The notes below the pieces were generated by a model, which was not told where the DNA came from, did not search any database, and worked only from the letters and a program-made list of their open reading frames with translations. A program made the position numbers and the translations under genes. Shown here one piece after another: positions 4,476 to 5,207 of a DNA stretch of 5,207 nt. The DNA comes from CAYJSJ01 sp964373065. GTDB taxonomy: Bacteria > Patescibacteriota > Gracilibacteria > Peribacterales > Peribacteraceae. Where the stretch lies: positions 1 to 5,207 of the forward strand of contig CAYJSJ010000035.1 in NCBI GenBank assembly GCA_964373065.1. The letters are read 5' to 3'. Position 1 is the stretch's first letter, and each line of letters begins with the position of its first letter.

Positions 4476-5195
4476 ATGCGGAAGTTTTTGATAGCGGCAA
4501 ACTGGAAAATGAACTCTGCCCCCGACGGAGCATTTGCGCATGATTCCCCCTACCAAACACATGCAAATGTGGACGTAATTGTCTTCCCGACCTACCTCGA
4601 TTTAGAGCACTGCCTGGACGCCAAGATCATCGCCGGCCCGCAGTATGCTCACGCTGAGCCTTCGGGGCCCCATACGGGGGATATAGGGATGAAGATGGCG
4701 GCAAGTCTCGGCTGCCGCTACGTCCTCTGCGGCCACAGTGACAGACGTACCGAGCACAAGGAAACAGACGAAGAGGTGGCAGCACAGGTGATTGCGGCGC
4801 TCGAGTGTGGCATGCACCCTGTCGTATGTGTGGGAGAAACGCTCGCGGAGCGTAAAGGAGGGAAAGAGCACACTGTCATTCAACGTCAACTCAAAGCCTT
4901 GCCCCTTGAATCAGATCTGACCATCGCCTACGAGCCGGTGTGGGCAATTTCACGAGGAGATCCCAATACTCCGGCTGCAACGGCAAAAGACGCACAGGAA
5001 ATGCACGCATTTATCCGTTCTCTTCTTCCGGAGGACAGGAAAGAAATGACAAGAATACTATATGGTGGGTCAATGAAACCTAACAATTCAGAAAAACTTC
5101 TCGGGCAACCGGATATCGACGGGGGGCTTATAGGAGGAGCTTCACTCGATCCGCAGCAATTTCAAAAGATTGTGGAGATTGCGGCGAGGGGGTGA
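4476..5195 (+). CDS. tpiA: Triosephosphate isomerase, short and divergent
   Basis: TpiA (EC 5.3.1.1) interconverts dihydroxyacetone phosphate and glyceraldehyde-3-phosphate in the cytosol. The 239-residue product keeps the catalytic set: Asn9 and Lys11 in AANWKMN (7-13), His87 in CGHSDRR (85-91) and Glu153 in AYEPVWAI (151-158). It also has CVGET (118-122), YGGSMKPNN (196-204) and DGGLIGGASL (215-224). It is about 10 residues short of usual, lost around the first helix (residues 14-30). Oddities: the near-invariant glutamate of GHSERR is Asp89, and loop 6, usually AIGTGKTATP, is AISRGDPNTPAAT, with Ser159-Arg160 replacing Gly-Thr and about 4 extra residues. The frame stays open upstream to 4005, but that part is antisense to rpiB. 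ATG 4476 fits both the family N-terminus and the promoter. The stop is TGA. Confidence 0.94.
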   Translation: MRKFLIAANWKMNSAPDGAFAHDSPYQTHANVDVIVFPTYLDLEHCLDAKIIAGPQYAHAEPSGPHTGDIGMKMAASLGCRYVLCGHSDRRTEHKETDEEVAAQVIAALECGMHPVVCVGETLAERKGGKEHTVIQRQLKALPLESDLTIAYEPVWAISRGDPNTPAATAKDAQEMHAFIRSLLPEDRKEMTRILYGGSMKPNNSEKLLGQPDIDGGLIGGASLDPQQFQKIVEIAARG

Positions 5196-5207
5196 TCGGT
5201 TGTCGGT

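Noticed and set aside
3328..5195. Alternative genetic code with UGA as glycine
   Set aside because: TGA ends rpiB, rpe and tpiA at the expected family lengths, and the ATGA overlaps need it as a stop.

Overview
The window most likely comes from a candidate-phyla-radiation (Patescibacteria-type) bacterium, perhaps near the Peregrinibacteria/Peribacteria. This is inferred from a membrane protein that joins a transposase-like helix-turn-helix to collagen-like and fibre-type repeats, from short intergenic palindromes, and from compact, divergent versions of core enzymes. TGA is used as a true stop (rpiB, rpe, tpiA), so recoding of UGA to glycine (code 25) does not apply. No IS element, CRISPR array, tRNA or rRNA gene was seen.

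Layout. Positions 1-1435 (minus) hold the first 478 codons of a large surface protein that runs off the left edge. A 221-bp divergent spacer with a promoter for each side leads to purC (1657-2643, plus), a long-form SAICAR synthetase. A 232-bp convergent spacer follows. It holds two different 15-bp palindromes and a doubtful small minus-strand ORF. Then comes a tight minus-strand operon, transcribed rpiB (4406-3969), rpe (3972-3328) and a DUF192 lipoprotein (3331-2876), each pair joined by a 4-base ATGA overlap. A 69-bp divergent spacer separates rpiB from tpiA (4476-5195, plus). The last 12 bases carry nothing recognisable.

How the genes work together. RpiB and Rpe interconvert ribose-5-P, ribulose-5-P and xylulose-5-P. 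TpiA interconverts the triose phosphates that transketolase and transaldolase exchange with that pool. Ribose-5-P feeds PRPP and hence purines, the pathway in which PurC acts. The window therefore reads as a sugar-phosphate/nucleotide-precursor locus with a lipoprotein co-transcribed and a surface protein as neighbour.

Most unusual points. (1) purC, rpiB and tpiA each have a -10-like hexamer ending exactly 6 nt before the ATG, which predicts leaderless mRNAs; no start in the window has a convincing Shine-Dalgarno. (2) A palindrome, TGAGCCTGAGGCTCA, occurs upstream of tpiA and of the surface protein at similar distances from the ATG, with a third, slightly degenerate copy after the DUF192 gene. 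(3) The surface protein has a DNA-binding-like N-terminus before its membrane segment. (4) Rpe and TpiA depart from their families at normally conserved active-site positions. All assignments come from reading the sequence and remembered family motifs; no database search was possible.
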